Made by a program: the position numbers and the translations under genes
Origin: Variovorax sp. KK3
GTDB taxonomy: Bacteria > Pseudomonadota > Gammaproteobacteria > Burkholderiales > Burkholderiaceae_C
Assembly: GCF_001984055.1 (NCBI RefSeq)
Contig: NZ_LYVO01000029.1
Span: 1-64,000 of the forward strand
DNA: 64,000 nucleotides
Reading direction: 5' to 3'
Shown here: positions 16,570 to 25,873 of the stretch, piece after piece
Position numbering within the stretch: position 1 is the stretch's first letter
Layout: each line of letters starts with the position of its first letter
Notes under the pieces: generated by a model
The model's database searches: none
Seen by the model: only the letters and a program-made list of their open reading frames with translations
Told to the model about the DNA's origin: nothing

Positions 16570-16848
16570 GTGAAGCTCTCCAACCAGATCAGCGACTGCC
16601 GAAGCGCCGCGGCCATGACGGGGCAGACCTGCTACGTGCGCGTCACCGGCACCCGCGACGCGCGCTTCGTCGAGTTCGAGTTCGCCATCGGAGACCCCGA
16701 ACTCGCCGTGGAGCTGGTGCTGCGCTTCGACCAGTTCCGCGAATTCTGCGCGCGCCATGCGGTGCAGCAGCTCACGCCCGAGGACGGCGCCCGGCTCGAC
16801 TACGAGCGCATGAAGTGGCGCTACGGCGCACCGGGCATCGACCACTGA
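16570..16848 (+). CDS. dmpK: Phenol hydroxylase assembly subunit
   Basis: This 92-residue protein, starting at GTG, fits the small DmpK/PhK family (MKWRYGAPG near the end is typical). DmpK is needed to assemble active phenol hydroxylase, probably helping iron insertion, and is not a catalytic component. It is the first gene of the operon, 53 bases after the -12 element. The next gene begins 39 bases later. Confidence 0.88.
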   Translation: MKLSNQISDCRSAAAMTGQTCYVRVTGTRDARFVEFEFAIGDPELAVELVLRFDQFREFCARHAVQQLTPEDGARLDYERMKWRYGAPGIDH

Positions 16849-16887
16849 ACCCTTTCCCCGTCCGACATCCCCACTCAGGAGACACGC

Positions 16888-17901
16888 GTGCAAGTCGACA
16901 TCAAGACCTCCGACATCCGGCCGATCCGGCAGACCTTCTCGCACATCGCGCGGCGGCTCGGCGACAAGCCCGCTTCGCGCTACCAGGAAGCGACGCTCGA
17001 CATGCAGCCCACCGCCAACTTCCACTACCGGCCGCTGTGGCAGCCCGAGCGCGAGCTGTACGACAAGCGCCGCACGGCCATCGCGATGGCCGACTGGTAC
17101 ACCTTCAAGGACCCGCGCCACTACTACTACGGCGTGTACACGATGACGCGGGCTCGCCAGCAAGAAGGCGCCGACCGCCAGTTCGAATTCGCCGACAAGC
17201 GCGGCCTGCTGGCCGCGGCCGGGCCCTCGGTGCGCGAGGCGCTCGAGCAGGTGCTGGTGCCGCTGCGGCACTACGAGTGGGGTGCCAACATGAACATGAG
17301 TTATTGCTGCGGCTATGGCTACGGCACGGCCATCACCCAGCCCTTCATCTTCGCGGCCATGGACCGGCTGGGCATCGCGCAGTACGTGTCGCGCGTCGGC
17401 CTGCAGCTCGACGGCAACACCGGCGCCGCGCTGGATGCCGGCAAGAAGGCCTGGCTCGAGCATCCGGCCTGGCAGGGGCTGCGCCGCTCGGTGGAACAGA
17501 TGTTCGTCACCGCAGACTGGTTCGAGCTGTTCGTCGCGCAATGCCTGGTGGCCGACGGGCTGGTGTACCCCCTGCTCTACCGCCGCTTCGCCAACGCCCA
17601 GGGCGCCGCCACCGGCCATGCGCTGGCGATGCTGACCGAATTCCAGAACGAGTGGTTCGACGAGACGGCGCGCTGGGTCGACGCCACGCTCAAGACCGCG
17701 GCCGGCGAATCGCCCGCGAATGCCGCGCTGCTCGCGCAGTGGTACGCGCACTGGCGCGACGAACTTGCCGCGGCCGTCGAACCTTTGGCTGCGCTGGCCT
17801 TCGGCGCTGCCGGTGCCGACGTGCTGGCCGAGGTGCGTGCCGAGCTGGACGCGCGCGCCGCACGCCTTGGCCTGAGCCTTGACTTGGGCCTCGCCGCCTG
17901 A
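16888..17901 (+). CDS. dmpL: Phenol hydroxylase oxygenase beta subunit (P1)
   Basis: This 337-residue protein, starting at GTG with CAGGAGA 5 bases upstream, is the smaller ferritin-fold subunit of the soluble diiron monooxygenase. It lacks the paired diiron ExxH motifs and pairs with DmpN. The length and features such as NFHYRPLWQPERELYD near residue 50 fit the family. It acts in the cytoplasm in hydroxylating phenol to catechol. Confidence 0.92.
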   Translation: MQVDIKTSDIRPIRQTFSHIARRLGDKPASRYQEATLDMQPTANFHYRPLWQPERELYDKRRTAIAMADWYTFKDPRHYYYGVYTMTRARQQEGADRQFEFADKRGLLAAAGPSVREALEQVLVPLRHYEWGANMNMSYCCGYGYGTAITQPFIFAAMDRLGIAQYVSRVGLQLDGNTGAALDAGKKAWLEHPAWQGLRRSVEQMFVTADWFELFVAQCLVADGLVYPLLYRRFANAQGAATGHALAMLTEFQNEWFDETARWVDATLKTAAGESPANAALLAQWYAHWRDELAAAVEPLAALAFGAAGADVLAEVRAELDARAARLGLSLDLGLAA

Positions 17902-17929
17902 GCCCCACCCGATTCAACAGGAGACCCGC

Positions 17930-18229
17930 ATGAGCACCACCACCCCGCAGGCCGCGACGCGCGCCCCCGTCTTCATCGCGCTGCAGACCAGCGAGTCCGC
18001 GCGCGCCATCGTCGAGGCGATCGTCGACGACAACCCGGAGGCCAGCGTCAACGAGTACCCGGCCATGGTCAAGATCGACGCGCCCGGCCGCCTGACCATT
18101 CGCCGCGAAACCGTGGAAGCCCGCATCGGCCGGGCCTGGGACACGCAGGAGCTGCACCTGAGCCTGATCTCGCTGTCCGGGAACATCGACGAGAGCGACG
18201 ACGAATTCACCCTGCACTGGGGCGCTTGA
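17930..18229 (+). CDS. dmpM: Phenol hydroxylase coupling/effector protein (P2)
   Basis: This 99-residue cofactorless protein belongs to the MmoB/DmpM family and gates the active site of the diiron oxygenase, coupling electron delivery to substrate turnover. The ATG 17930 has AGGAGA 5 bases upstream; the longer open frame overlapping dmpL is not needed. It sits between the two oxygenase subunit genes, as in other dmp-type operons. Confidence 0.92.
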   Translation: MSTTTPQAATRAPVFIALQTSESARAIVEAIVDDNPEASVNEYPAMVKIDAPGRLTIRRETVEARIGRAWDTQELHLSLISLSGNIDESDDEFTLHWGA

Positions 18230-18252
18230 GCACCGCACACGAGGACCACGAC

Positions 18253-19812
18253 ATGAGCACGACCCACACCACCAAGCGCCTCGGCCTGAAGGAGCGCTAC
18301 GCCATGATGACCCGCGGCCTGGGCTGGGAGACCAGCTACCAGCCGATGGACAAGGTGTTCCCCTACGACCAGTTCGAAGGCATCAAGATCCACGACTGGG
18401 ACCGCTGGGAAGACCCCTTCCGCCTCACCATGGACGCTTACTGGAAGTTCCAGGGCGAGAAGGAGAAGAAGCTCTACGCGATCATCGACGCCTTCCAGCA
18501 GAACAACGGGCAGTTCAACGTCAGCGACCCGCGCTATCTGAACACGCTCAAGCTCTTCCTCACCGGCGTGTCGCCGCTCGAATACGCGGCGCACCGCGGC
18601 TATGCGATGGCCGGGCGCTCGCTGCGCGGCGTGGGCGCGCGGGTGGCCTGCCAGATGCAGTCGATCGACGAGCTGCGCCACTGTCAGACGCAGTTCCACA
18701 CCATCAGCCACTTCAACAAGTACTTCCACGGGCTGCACGACCCGCAGCACATGCACGACCGCGTGTGGTACCTCTCGGTGCCCAAGAGCTACTTCGAAGA
18801 CGCGATGAGCGCGGGGCCCTTCGAGTTCATCACCGCGATCTCGTTCTCCTTCGAATACGTGCTGACCAACCTGCTCTTCATGCCCTTCATGAGCGGCGCG
18901 GCCTACAACGGCGACATGGCGACCGTCACCTTCGGCTTCTCGGCCCAGAGCGACGAATCGCGCCACATGACGCTGGGGCTGGAGGTTGTGAAGTTCATCC
19001 TCGAGCAGGACCCGGACAACGTGCCGATCGTGCAGAAGTGGATCGACAAGTGGTTCTGGCGCGGCTACCGACTGCTCACGCTGGTGGCGATGATGATGGA
19101 CTACATGCTGCCCAAGCGCGTGATGAGCTGGCAGGAAGCCTGGGAGATGTACTTCGAGAAGAACGGCGGCGCGCTGTTCGAGGACCTCTCGCGCTACGGC
19201 ATCCGCATGCCGAAGTACCACGAGGTGGCGAGCAAGGAGAAGACGCGGCTGTCGCACGAGGCCTGGGCCATCTTCAACAACTACGGGCACGCGGCCAACA
19301 TCAACGTGTGGGTGCCGCAGCCCGACGAGATGAGCTGGCTGTCGGAAAAGTACCCGGACACCTTCGACCGCCTGTATCGCCCGCGCTTCGAATGGCTGGC
19401 CGAGCAGGAGCGGCAGGGCCAGCGCTGGTTCAACAACACCCTGCCGATGCTCTGCCAGACCTGCCAGATCCCGATGGCCTTCACCGAGCCGGACGACCCC
19501 ACCAAGATCTGCTACCGCGAGACCACCTACCACGGCATGAAGCACCACTTCTGCTCCGACGGGTGCAAGGACATCTTCGAGGACGAGCCCGAGAAGTACG
19601 TGCAGGCGTGGCTGCCGGTGCATCAGATCTACCAGGGCAACTGCTTCCCTGAAGGCACCGATCCGACCGTCGAGGGCTTTAACCCGCTGGCGGCGGTGCT
19701 GCAGTACTACCACATCGAACCCGGCGTCGACAGCGGCGAGTTCAACAGCTCGCCGGACCGGGCGAACTGGGAGCGGTGGACCGGGCAAGACCTGCAGCCC
19801 AAGGCGGCCTGA
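18253..19812 (+). CDS. dmpN: Phenol hydroxylase oxygenase alpha subunit (P3), diiron
   Basis: This 519-residue catalytic subunit hydroxylates phenol to catechol with O2. The diiron ligands are in place: E110, then DELRH (E140, H143), E201, and DESRH (E235, H238). A C-terminal Cys-rich YHS-like domain (CQTCQ near 398, CSDGC near 437) is typical. The ATG 18253 has GAGGA upstream; an in-frame TTG at 18226 overlaps dmpM and is less likely. A REP doublet follows the stop. Confidence 0.95.
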   Translation: MSTTHTTKRLGLKERYAMMTRGLGWETSYQPMDKVFPYDQFEGIKIHDWDRWEDPFRLTMDAYWKFQGEKEKKLYAIIDAFQQNNGQFNVSDPRYLNTLKLFLTGVSPLEYAAHRGYAMAGRSLRGVGARVACQMQSIDELRHCQTQFHTISHFNKYFHGLHDPQHMHDRVWYLSVPKSYFEDAMSAGPFEFITAISFSFEYVLTNLLFMPFMSGAAYNGDMATVTFGFSAQSDESRHMTLGLEVVKFILEQDPDNVPIVQKWIDKWFWRGYRLLTLVAMMMDYMLPKRVMSWQEAWEMYFEKNGGALFEDLSRYGIRMPKYHEVASKEKTRLSHEAWAIFNNYGHAANINVWVPQPDEMSWLSEKYPDTFDRLYRPRFEWLAEQERQGQRWFNNTLPMLCQTCQIPMAFTEPDDPTKICYRETTYHGMKHHFCSDGCKDIFEDEPEKYVQAWLPVHQIYQGNCFPEGTDPTVEGFNPLAAVLQYYHIEPGVDSGEFNSSPDRANWERWTGQDLQPKAA

Positions 19813-19817
19813 AGTCG

Positions 19818-19934
19818 CCCTCGCCCCAACCCTCTCCCGCCAGCGGGAGAGGGGGCAAGACAAGCGTCCTTCCCCAACCTCCGGCGTGGGCCGGAACTCC
19901 CTCTCCCGCTTGCGGGAGAGGGCGGGGGTGAGGG
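19818..19934. repeat. REP doublet (BIME-like) between dmpN and dmpO
   Basis: Two perfect hairpins with the same 11-bp arms (CCCTCTCCCGC/GCGGGAGAGGG) lie at 19830-19853 and 19899-19922. Outer flanks (CCCTCGCCCC and GGGGGTGAGGG) make the whole element roughly symmetrical. It fills the unusually long 167-bp gap inside the operon and probably modulates mRNA stability or distal expression. Confidence 0.85.
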
Positions 19935-19979
19935 TGCGTGCCTCAGCAACTGATTGAACATGAACACAAGGAGACTCCC

Positions 19980-20342
19980 ATGCCCGTCGTCGCACTCGCC
20001 CCCCACTACCAAGGCACCGTCGCCGATGCCGAAGACCGCTTCCACGGCAACCGCCTGCTCTACATCGGCTGGGAAGACCACCTGCTGTTCTGCTCGCCGG
20101 TGTGCCTGCCGCTGCCGCCCGGCATGCCCTTCGGCGCACTGCTGAAGGACGTGCTGCCCGGCGTCTACGGCAGCCACCCGGATTTCGCGCGCATCGACTG
20201 GACGCAGGTGCGCTGGCTCGATTCCGGCAAGCCCTTCACACCCGACCCCGCGAAGTCGCTCGCCGACAACGGCCTGGTCCACAAGTCGGTGATCCGCTTC
20301 CGCACGCCCGGCCTCGCCGGCATCGGCGGTTCGCGCAGCTGA
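19980..20342 (+). CDS. dmpO: Phenol hydroxylase subunit P4
   Basis: This 120-residue protein is the small subunit of the hydroxylase oxygenase complex. The sequence (VADAEDRFHGNRLLYIGWEDH) is typical of the DmpO/TomA4-type family. AAGGAGA lies just before the ATG at 19980; the open frame extends upstream into the REP element but the ribosome binding site decides the start. It is an essential part of the oxygenase with DmpL and DmpN. Confidence 0.92.
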   Translation: MPVVALAPHYQGTVADAEDRFHGNRLLYIGWEDHLLFCSPVCLPLPPGMPFGALLKDVLPGVYGSHPDFARIDWTQVRWLDSGKPFTPDPAKSLADNGLVHKSVIRFRTPGLAGIGGSRS

Positions 20343-20359
20343 GAGCCAGGGAGCACGCC

Positions 20360-21418
20360 ATGAGCTTCCAGATCACGATCGAGCCGCTGGGCCAGGGCAT
20401 CGCCGCGGCCGACGGACAGACGGTGCTCGACGCCTGCCTGCGTGCCGGCGTGTGGCTGCCCCATGCCTGCGGCCACGGCGTCTGCGGCACCTGCAAGGTG
20501 CAGCTGCTCGAAGGCGAATGCGAGCACGGCGATGCCTCCAACTTCGCGCTGATGGACTTCGAACGCGACGAGGGCAAGATCCTCGCCTGCTGCGCGATGG
20601 CGCAGGGCGACATCGTCATCGAGGCCGAGATCGACGAAGATCCCGACGCGCAGTTCCTTCCGCTCGAGGACTTCGAGGCCGAGTTGGTCGAAGCGCGCAT
20701 GCTCACGCCCACCATTCGCGGCCTGTGGCTGCGCACCGCTCAGCCGGTGCCCTTCCAGGCCGGCCAGTACCTGATGCTGCACGTGCCGGGCGTGGATGGC
20801 GCACGGGCCTTCTCGATCGCCAACGCGCCGCAGGACGGCTTGATCGAACTGCACATCCGCCGCGTGCCCGGCGGCCGCGCCACGGGCTGGTTGCACGAGT
20901 CGCTGCAGCCGGGCGACGCGCTTCGATTCACCGCACCCAACGGCCGCTTCTTCGTGCGCAAGTCGGCCGGGCTGCCGATGATCTTCGTGGCCGGCGGCTC
21001 GGGCCTGTCGAGCCCCAAGTCGATGGTGCAGGACCTGCTGGCCGAAGGCTGCGAGCTGCCGATCACGCTGGTGCAGGGCGCGCGCAGCCGCGACGAGCTG
21101 TACTACCGCGAGCTCTTCGAAGCGCTGGCCGAACTGCATCCGAACTTCACGTACATCCCGGTGCTGTCGGACCTGCAGCCCGGCGACGACTGGGCCGGCG
21201 AACGCGGCTTCGCGCACGAAGCGCTCAAGGCGCATTTCGCGAACGACTTCCGCGGCCACAAGGCCTACCTGTGCGGACCGCCGCCGATGACCGAGGCCTG
21301 CATCGCCACGCTGATGCAGGGGCGGCTCTTCGAGCGCGACATCTACACCGAGAAGTTCTTCACCGCCGCCGATGCAGCCAACGCGGCACCGCGCAGCCCG
21401 CTCTTCAAGGCCCTTTGA
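20360..21418 (+). CDS. dmpP: Phenol hydroxylase reductase (P5)
   Basis: This 352-residue protein passes electrons from NAD(P)H to the diiron centre. It has an N-terminal plant-type [2Fe-2S] domain (CGHGVCGTC near residues 36-44, fourth Cys in ILACC), then an FAD-binding barrel (RAFSIANAP) and an NAD-binding domain (VAGGSGLSSP; YLCGPPPMTEA). AGGGAG lies upstream of the ATG at 20360, 17 bases after dmpO. Confidence 0.95.
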   Translation: MSFQITIEPLGQGIAAADGQTVLDACLRAGVWLPHACGHGVCGTCKVQLLEGECEHGDASNFALMDFERDEGKILACCAMAQGDIVIEAEIDEDPDAQFLPLEDFEAELVEARMLTPTIRGLWLRTAQPVPFQAGQYLMLHVPGVDGARAFSIANAPQDGLIELHIRRVPGGRATGWLHESLQPGDALRFTAPNGRFFVRKSAGLPMIFVAGGSGLSSPKSMVQDLLAEGCELPITLVQGARSRDELYYRELFEALAELHPNFTYIPVLSDLQPGDDWAGERGFAHEALKAHFANDFRGHKAYLCGPPPMTEACIATLMQGRLFERDIYTEKFFTAADAANAAPRSPLFKAL

Positions 21419-21428
21419 GCTTCGCTCC

Positions 21429-21788
21429 ATGACCATGACCTACGCGATCGCCATCGGCAACACGCAGGAGCAGTACCGCTGCCGCGCCGACCAGACCCTG
21501 CTGGGCGGCATGGAGCAGCTCGGCCGCAAGGGCATCCCGGTCGGCTGCCGCGGCGGCGGCTGCGGCGTGTGCAAGGTGCGCATCGAGTCGGGCACGACCC
21601 GCTGCGAGCGCATGAGCCGCTGTCACGTGAGCGCCGACGAAGAGGCGCAGGGCTACGTGCTGGCCTGCCGCGCCTATCCGCAGAGCGACCTGGCGTTGCG
21701 GGCCGTCGAGCGCCTGGCGCGCTGCATCGAGCGGCATCGCACGCCGACCTTCTTGCAATCCGCTTCGCAACCCCTTTCCCAACCCTGA
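21429..21788 (+). CDS. dmpQ: Chloroplast-type ferredoxin, catechol dioxygenase reactivation
   Basis: This 119-residue protein has a plant-type [2Fe-2S] motif ([11 protein letters not shown] near residues 41-51) and the fourth Cys in LACRAYP. It fits the DmpQ/XylT group, which re-reduces the active-site iron of catechol 2,3-dioxygenase after oxidative inactivation. The in-frame ATG at 21435 is an alternative start. It lies between the hydroxylase genes and the dioxygenase gene, as expected. Confidence 0.88.
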   Translation: MTMTYAIAIGNTQEQYRCRADQTLLGGMEQLGRKGIPVGCRGGGCGVCKVRIESGTTRCERMSRCHVSADEEAQGYVLACRAYPQSDLALRAVERLARCIERHRTPTFLQSASQPLSQP

Positions 21789-21820
21789 ACCCCCCACCCA
21801 CCCCACCAAGGAGACTCACC

Positions 21821-22753
21821 ATGGCACTCACAGGCGTCCTTCGCCCCGGCCACGTCCAGCTGCGCGTGCTCGACATGACCGCTTCGCTGCGTCACTACCG
21901 CGACGTGCTCGGCCTCATCGAGACCGGCCGCGACGCGCAGGGCCGCGTCTATTTCAAGGCCTGGGACGAGCACGACCACCACAGCGTGGTGCTGCGTGAA
22001 GCCGACACGGCCGGCATGGACTTCATGGGCTTTCGCGTCGATTCGCCGGCCACGCTGGAGCGGCTGGCCGCGCAGGTCAAGGCCAGCGGGCTCGCGAGCG
22101 ACATCCACTGGATCGAAGCCGGCGAACTGCTGAAGACCGGCCAGCGCCTGCGCTTCACCGTGCCCACCGGCCATCTGATCGAGCTCTTCGCCGAGAAGGA
22201 AAAGGTCGGCAACGGCATGCCTTACGAAAACCCCGAAGTCTCGCCCGACGACTTGAAGGGCATGGCGCCCTCGCGCTTCGACCACTGCCTGCTCTACGGC
22301 GACGACGTCGACGGCACGGTGAAGCTCTTCACCGAGGTGCTGGGCTTCGAGATGGCCGAGAAGGTGGTGGCCGGGCCCGAGAAGATGCTGATCGCGGCCT
22401 TCCTGACCTGCAGCACCAAGCCGCACGACATCGCCTTCATCCGCCACGCGGAGAAGAACAAGTTCCACCACGCCTCCTTCATGCTCGACAACTGGGGCGA
22501 GGTGCTGAAGGCGGCCGACATCATCACGAAGAAGCGGGTGTCGCTGGACATCGGCCCGACGCGCCACGGCATCACGCGCGGCGAGACGATCTATTTCTTC
22601 GACCCGAGCGGCAACCGCAACGAGGTGTTCTCGGGCGGCTACATCTACTACCCGGACAAGCCGCCGCTGGTGTGGACCGACGACGAGCTGGGGCGCGCGA
22701 TCTTCTATCACGACCGCAAGCTCAACGAGAACTTCCTGTCGGTGCTGACCTGA
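21821..22753 (+). CDS. dmpB: Catechol 2,3-dioxygenase
   Basis: This 310-residue extradiol dioxygenase opens catechol to 2-hydroxymuconic semialdehyde. It has two vicinal-oxygen-chelate domains; iron ligands in the second are H155 (RFDHCLLYG), a His of the HHASF pair near 216-217, and E268 (NRNEVFSGG). AAGGAGA precedes the ATG. It is the first enzyme of the lower (meta-cleavage) pathway. Confidence 0.95.
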   Translation: MALTGVLRPGHVQLRVLDMTASLRHYRDVLGLIETGRDAQGRVYFKAWDEHDHHSVVLREADTAGMDFMGFRVDSPATLERLAAQVKASGLASDIHWIEAGELLKTGQRLRFTVPTGHLIELFAEKEKVGNGMPYENPEVSPDDLKGMAPSRFDHCLLYGDDVDGTVKLFTEVLGFEMAEKVVAGPEKMLIAAFLTCSTKPHDIAFIRHAEKNKFHHASFMLDNWGEVLKAADIITKKRVSLDIGPTRHGITRGETIYFFDPSGNRNEVFSGGYIYYPDKPPLVWTDDELGRAIFYHDRKLNENFLSVLT

Positions 22754-22763
22754 GGGCGTGGCG

Positions 22764-24218
22764 ATGAAGCAGTTCCTCAACTTCATCGGCGGCGAGTTCG
22801 TCGCCACCGGCCGCACCTTCGACAACCGCGCGCCGGTCGACGACCGCGTGCTGGGCCAGGTGCACGAGGCCGGCGCGGCCGAGGTCGATGCCGCGGTGCG
22901 GGCCGCACGCGCCGCGCTCGACGGCGAATGGGGCCGCATGCCGGTGGCGCGCCGCGTCGAGCTGCTGCATGCGGTGGCCGACGAGATCAACCGCCGCTTC
23001 GACGACTTCCTGCAGGCCGAGATGGCCGACACCGGCAAGCCGCATGCGTTGGCCTCGCACGTGGACATTCCGCGCGGCGCGGCCAACTTCAAGGTCTTCG
23101 CCGACATGGTGAAGAACGTTCCCACCGAGAGCTTCGAGATGACGACGCCCGACGGCGGCCAGGCGCTCAACTACGCGCTGCGCTCGCCCGTGGGCGTGAT
23201 CGGCGTGGTGTGCCCGTGGAACCTGCCGTTGCTGCTGATGACCTGGAAGGTGGGCCCGGCGCTGGCCTGCGGCAACACGGTGGTCGTCAAGCCCTCGGAA
23301 GAGACGCCCGCGACCGCCACGCTGCTGGGCGAGGTGATGAATGCGGTGGGCATTCCGCCGGGCGTCTACAACGTGGTGCACGGCTTCGGGCCCGGCTCGG
23401 CCGGCGAGTACCTGACGCGCCATGCGGGCGTGAACGCGATCACCTTCACCGGCGAGACGCGCACCGGCGAGGCCATCATGGCGGCCGCGGCGCAGGGCGT
23501 GCGGCCGGTGTCCTTCGAGTTGGGCGGCAAGAACGCCGGCATCGTGTTCGCCGACGCCGATTTCGAGCAGGCGGTCGCCGGCATCACGCGCAGCGCCTTC
23601 GAGAACTGCGGCCAGGTCTGCCTGGGCACCGAGCGGGTGTACGTGGAGCGGCCGATCTTCGAACGCTTCGTGTCCGCGCTGAAGGCGAAGGCCGAGGCGC
23701 TGAAGCCCGGGCCGTCGGAAGACCCCGGCGTGGGCATCGGGCCGCTGATCTCCAGGGAGCATCAGCAGAAGGTGCTGGGCTACTACGACAAGGCCGTGAA
23801 GGACGGCGCCACCGTGGTCACCGGCGGCGGCGTGCCCAAGATGGCCGGCGCCCTGGCGGAAGGCCACTGGGTGCAGCCGACCATCTGGACCGGCCTGCCC
23901 GAGTCGGCCGCGGTGATCCGCGAGGAGATCTTCGGCCCCTGCTGCCACATCGCGCCCTTCGACTCCGAGGACGAGGCGATCGCGTTGGCCAACGCCACCG
24001 ACTACGGCCTCGCCACCACCGTGTGGACCCGCGACCTGGGCCGCGCGCACCGCGTGGCGCGGCGCGTCGAGGTGGGCATCTGCTGGATCAACAGCTGGTT
24101 CCTGCGCGACCTGCGCACGCCTTTCGGCGGCGCCAAGGCCTCGGGCATCGGCCGCGAAGGCGGCGTGCATTCGCTGGAGTTCTACACCGAGCTTCGCAAC
24201 GTCTGCGTGAAGCTGTGA
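22764..24218 (+). CDS. dmpC: 2-hydroxymuconic semialdehyde dehydrogenase
   Basis: This 484-residue NAD+-dependent aldehyde dehydrogenase converts 2-hydroxymuconic semialdehyde to 4-oxalocrotonate (enol form). It has catalytic Glu at about 252 (FELGGK) and nucleophile Cys at about 286 (NCGQVCLG). The ATG 22764, with GAGG 8 bases upstream, is preferred over the in-frame GTG at 22758. This oxidative branch needs the tautomerase DmpI, which is not encoded nearby. Confidence 0.93.
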   Translation: MKQFLNFIGGEFVATGRTFDNRAPVDDRVLGQVHEAGAAEVDAAVRAARAALDGEWGRMPVARRVELLHAVADEINRRFDDFLQAEMADTGKPHALASHVDIPRGAANFKVFADMVKNVPTESFEMTTPDGGQALNYALRSPVGVIGVVCPWNLPLLLMTWKVGPALACGNTVVVKPSEETPATATLLGEVMNAVGIPPGVYNVVHGFGPGSAGEYLTRHAGVNAITFTGETRTGEAIMAAAAQGVRPVSFELGGKNAGIVFADADFEQAVAGITRSAFENCGQVCLGTERVYVERPIFERFVSALKAKAEALKPGPSEDPGVGIGPLISREHQQKVLGYYDKAVKDGATVVTGGGVPKMAGALAEGHWVQPTIWTGLPESAAVIREEIFGPCCHIAPFDSEDEAIALANATDYGLATTVWTRDLGRAHRVARRVEVGICWINSWFLRDLRTPFGGAKASGIGREGGVHSLEFYTELRNVCVKL

Positions 24219-24228
24219 AGGGGCCGAC

Positions 24229-25053
24229 GTGAGCAATCCCGAGATCGCCGGCACGGTGCGCACCGGCGCCTTCCGCACCAACGTGCACGACCTGGGCGAA
24301 GGGCCGCCGGTGCTCTTCATCCACGGCTCCGGCCCCGGCGTGAGCGCGTGGGCCAACTGGCGGCTGGCGCTGCCCGAGCTCGCGAAGACGCGCCGCGTGA
24401 TCGCGCCGGACATGGCGGGCTTCGGCTTCACCGAGCGTGTACCGGATGCGCAGTACACGATGGACGGCTGGGTCCAGCAGGCCATCGACTTGCTGGACGC
24501 GCTGGACGTCGAGCGCACCGACCTGGTCGGCAACTCGTTCGGCGGTGCGCTGTCGCTGGCACTGGCGATCCGCGCGCCGCACCGCGTGCGGCGGCTGGTG
24601 CTGATGGGCAGCGTGGGCGTGCCCTTCGACATCACCCCGGGGCTGGATGCGGTGTGGGGCTACACGCCGTCGTTCGAGAACATGCGCCGGATCATGGACG
24701 TGTTCGCCTTCGACCGCGGCCTGGTCACCGACGAGTTGGCGCAGCTGCGCTACGAGGCCAGCGTGCGGCCGGGCTTCCAGGCGTCCTTCGCGGCGATGTT
24801 CCCGGCGCCGCGGCAGAGATGGGTGGATGCCATGGCCAGCCCCGAGGCCGCCATCCGCGCCCTGCCCCACGAGACGCTGCTGCTCCACGGACGCGAGGAC
24901 CAGGTGATTCCGCTCTCCACCTCGCTCACGCTGGCCCAGTGGATTCCGAACAGCCAGCTGCACGTGTTCGGCCGCTGCGGGCACTGGACGCAGATCGAGC
25001 ACGGCGCGCGCTTCGTGCGGCTGGTGCGCGACTTCCTGGACGAAGGCATCTGA
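24229..25053 (+). CDS. dmpD: 2-hydroxymuconic semialdehyde hydrolase
   Basis: This 274-residue alpha/beta hydrolase starts at GTG. The nucleophile motif GNSFGG places Ser at about 103, and GRCGHW near the end carries the His. It hydrolyses the ring-cleavage product to 2-oxopent-4-enoate plus formate, the hydrolytic branch used mainly for substituted catechols. Since it bypasses DmpH and DmpI, it may matter more here. Confidence 0.92.
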   Translation: MSNPEIAGTVRTGAFRTNVHDLGEGPPVLFIHGSGPGVSAWANWRLALPELAKTRRVIAPDMAGFGFTERVPDAQYTMDGWVQQAIDLLDALDVERTDLVGNSFGGALSLALAIRAPHRVRRLVLMGSVGVPFDITPGLDAVWGYTPSFENMRRIMDVFAFDRGLVTDELAQLRYEASVRPGFQASFAAMFPAPRQRWVDAMASPEAAIRALPHETLLLHGREDQVIPLSTSLTLAQWIPNSQLHVFGRCGHWTQIEHGARFVRLVRDFLDEGI

Positions 25054-25077
25054 TTCAACGCAACGAAGGACCATGAG

Positions 25078-25860
25078 ATGGAACCGCAACTGATCGAACA
25101 GCTCGGCGACGAGCTCTACGCCGCGCTCACCGCGCGCCAGCCGATAGCCCCGCTGACCGAGCGCCACGAGGGCATCGGCATCGAGGACGCCTACCGCATC
25201 CAGCAGCGCATGATCGCTCGCCGCCTGGAAGCCGGCGAACGCGTCGTCGGCAAGAAGGTCGGCGTGACCTCGCGCGCCGTGATGAACATGCTGGGCGTGT
25301 ACCAGCCCGACTTCGGCTACCTGCTCGACGGCATGGTGGTCAACGAGGGCGAGTCGATCGACAGCACGACGCTGATCCAGCCCAAGGCCGAGGGCGAGAT
25401 CGCCTTCGTGCTGAAGCGCGACCTGATGGGGCCGGGCATCGGCGCGGCCGACGTGCTGGCCGCCACCGAATGCGTGATGCCCTGCTTCGAGATCGTCGAT
25501 TCGCGCATCCGCGACTGGAAGATCAAGATCGCCGACACCGTGGCCGACAACGCCTCCTGCGGCGTCTTCGTGCTGGGCGACAGCGCGGTCGATCCGCGCC
25601 GCGTGGACCTCACGACCTGCGGCATGGTGCTGGAGAAGAACGGCGAGATCGTCGCCACCGGCGCGGGGGCGGCCGCGCTGGGCTCGCCGCTCAACGCGGT
25701 GGCCTGGCTGGCCAACACGCTGGGCGGCCTGGGCATCGGGCTCAAGGCCGGCGAGGTGGTGCTCTCGGGCGCGCTGGCTGCCATGTTCCCGGCCAAGGCC
25801 GGCGATAACTTCCGCGTGTCGATCGGCGGCCTCGGTGGCTGCTCCGTCCGCTTTCATTGA
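25078..25860 (+). CDS. dmpE: 2-oxopent-4-enoate hydratase
   Basis: This 260-residue member of the FAA-hydrolase-like hydratase/decarboxylase family adds water to 2-oxopent-4-enoate (2-hydroxypenta-2,4-dienoate), giving 4-hydroxy-2-oxovalerate. Metal-site features [15 protein letters not shown] and [10 protein letters not shown] are present. It is paralogous to DmpH at 27856, with which homologues form a complex. Its own ATG is at 25078; a nearby out-of-frame ATG at 25073 is not used. Confidence 0.92.
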   Translation: MEPQLIEQLGDELYAALTARQPIAPLTERHEGIGIEDAYRIQQRMIARRLEAGERVVGKKVGVTSRAVMNMLGVYQPDFGYLLDGMVVNEGESIDSTTLIQPKAEGEIAFVLKRDLMGPGIGAADVLAATECVMPCFEIVDSRIRDWKIKIADTVADNASCGVFVLGDSAVDPRRVDLTTCGMVLEKNGEIVATGAGAAALGSPLNAVAWLANTLGGLGIGLKAGEVVLSGALAAMFPAKAGDNFRVSIGGLGGCSVRFH

Positions 25861-25873
25861 AGGAACGAACCCC

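Noticed and set aside
19818..19934. Repeats between dmpN and dmpO as a CRISPR array
   Set aside because: There are only two palindromic units with no regular spacers and inverted orientation; they fit a REP doublet.
22758..22763. GTG start for dmpC
   Set aside because: The ATG at 22764 has better ribosome-binding-site spacing and matches the usual N-terminus.
22722..24635. Long minus-strand open frame opposite dmpC and dmpD
   Set aside because: It lies antisense to strongly supported enzymes, is rich in Arg/Ala/His/Gly as high-GC shadows are, and has no recognisable motif.
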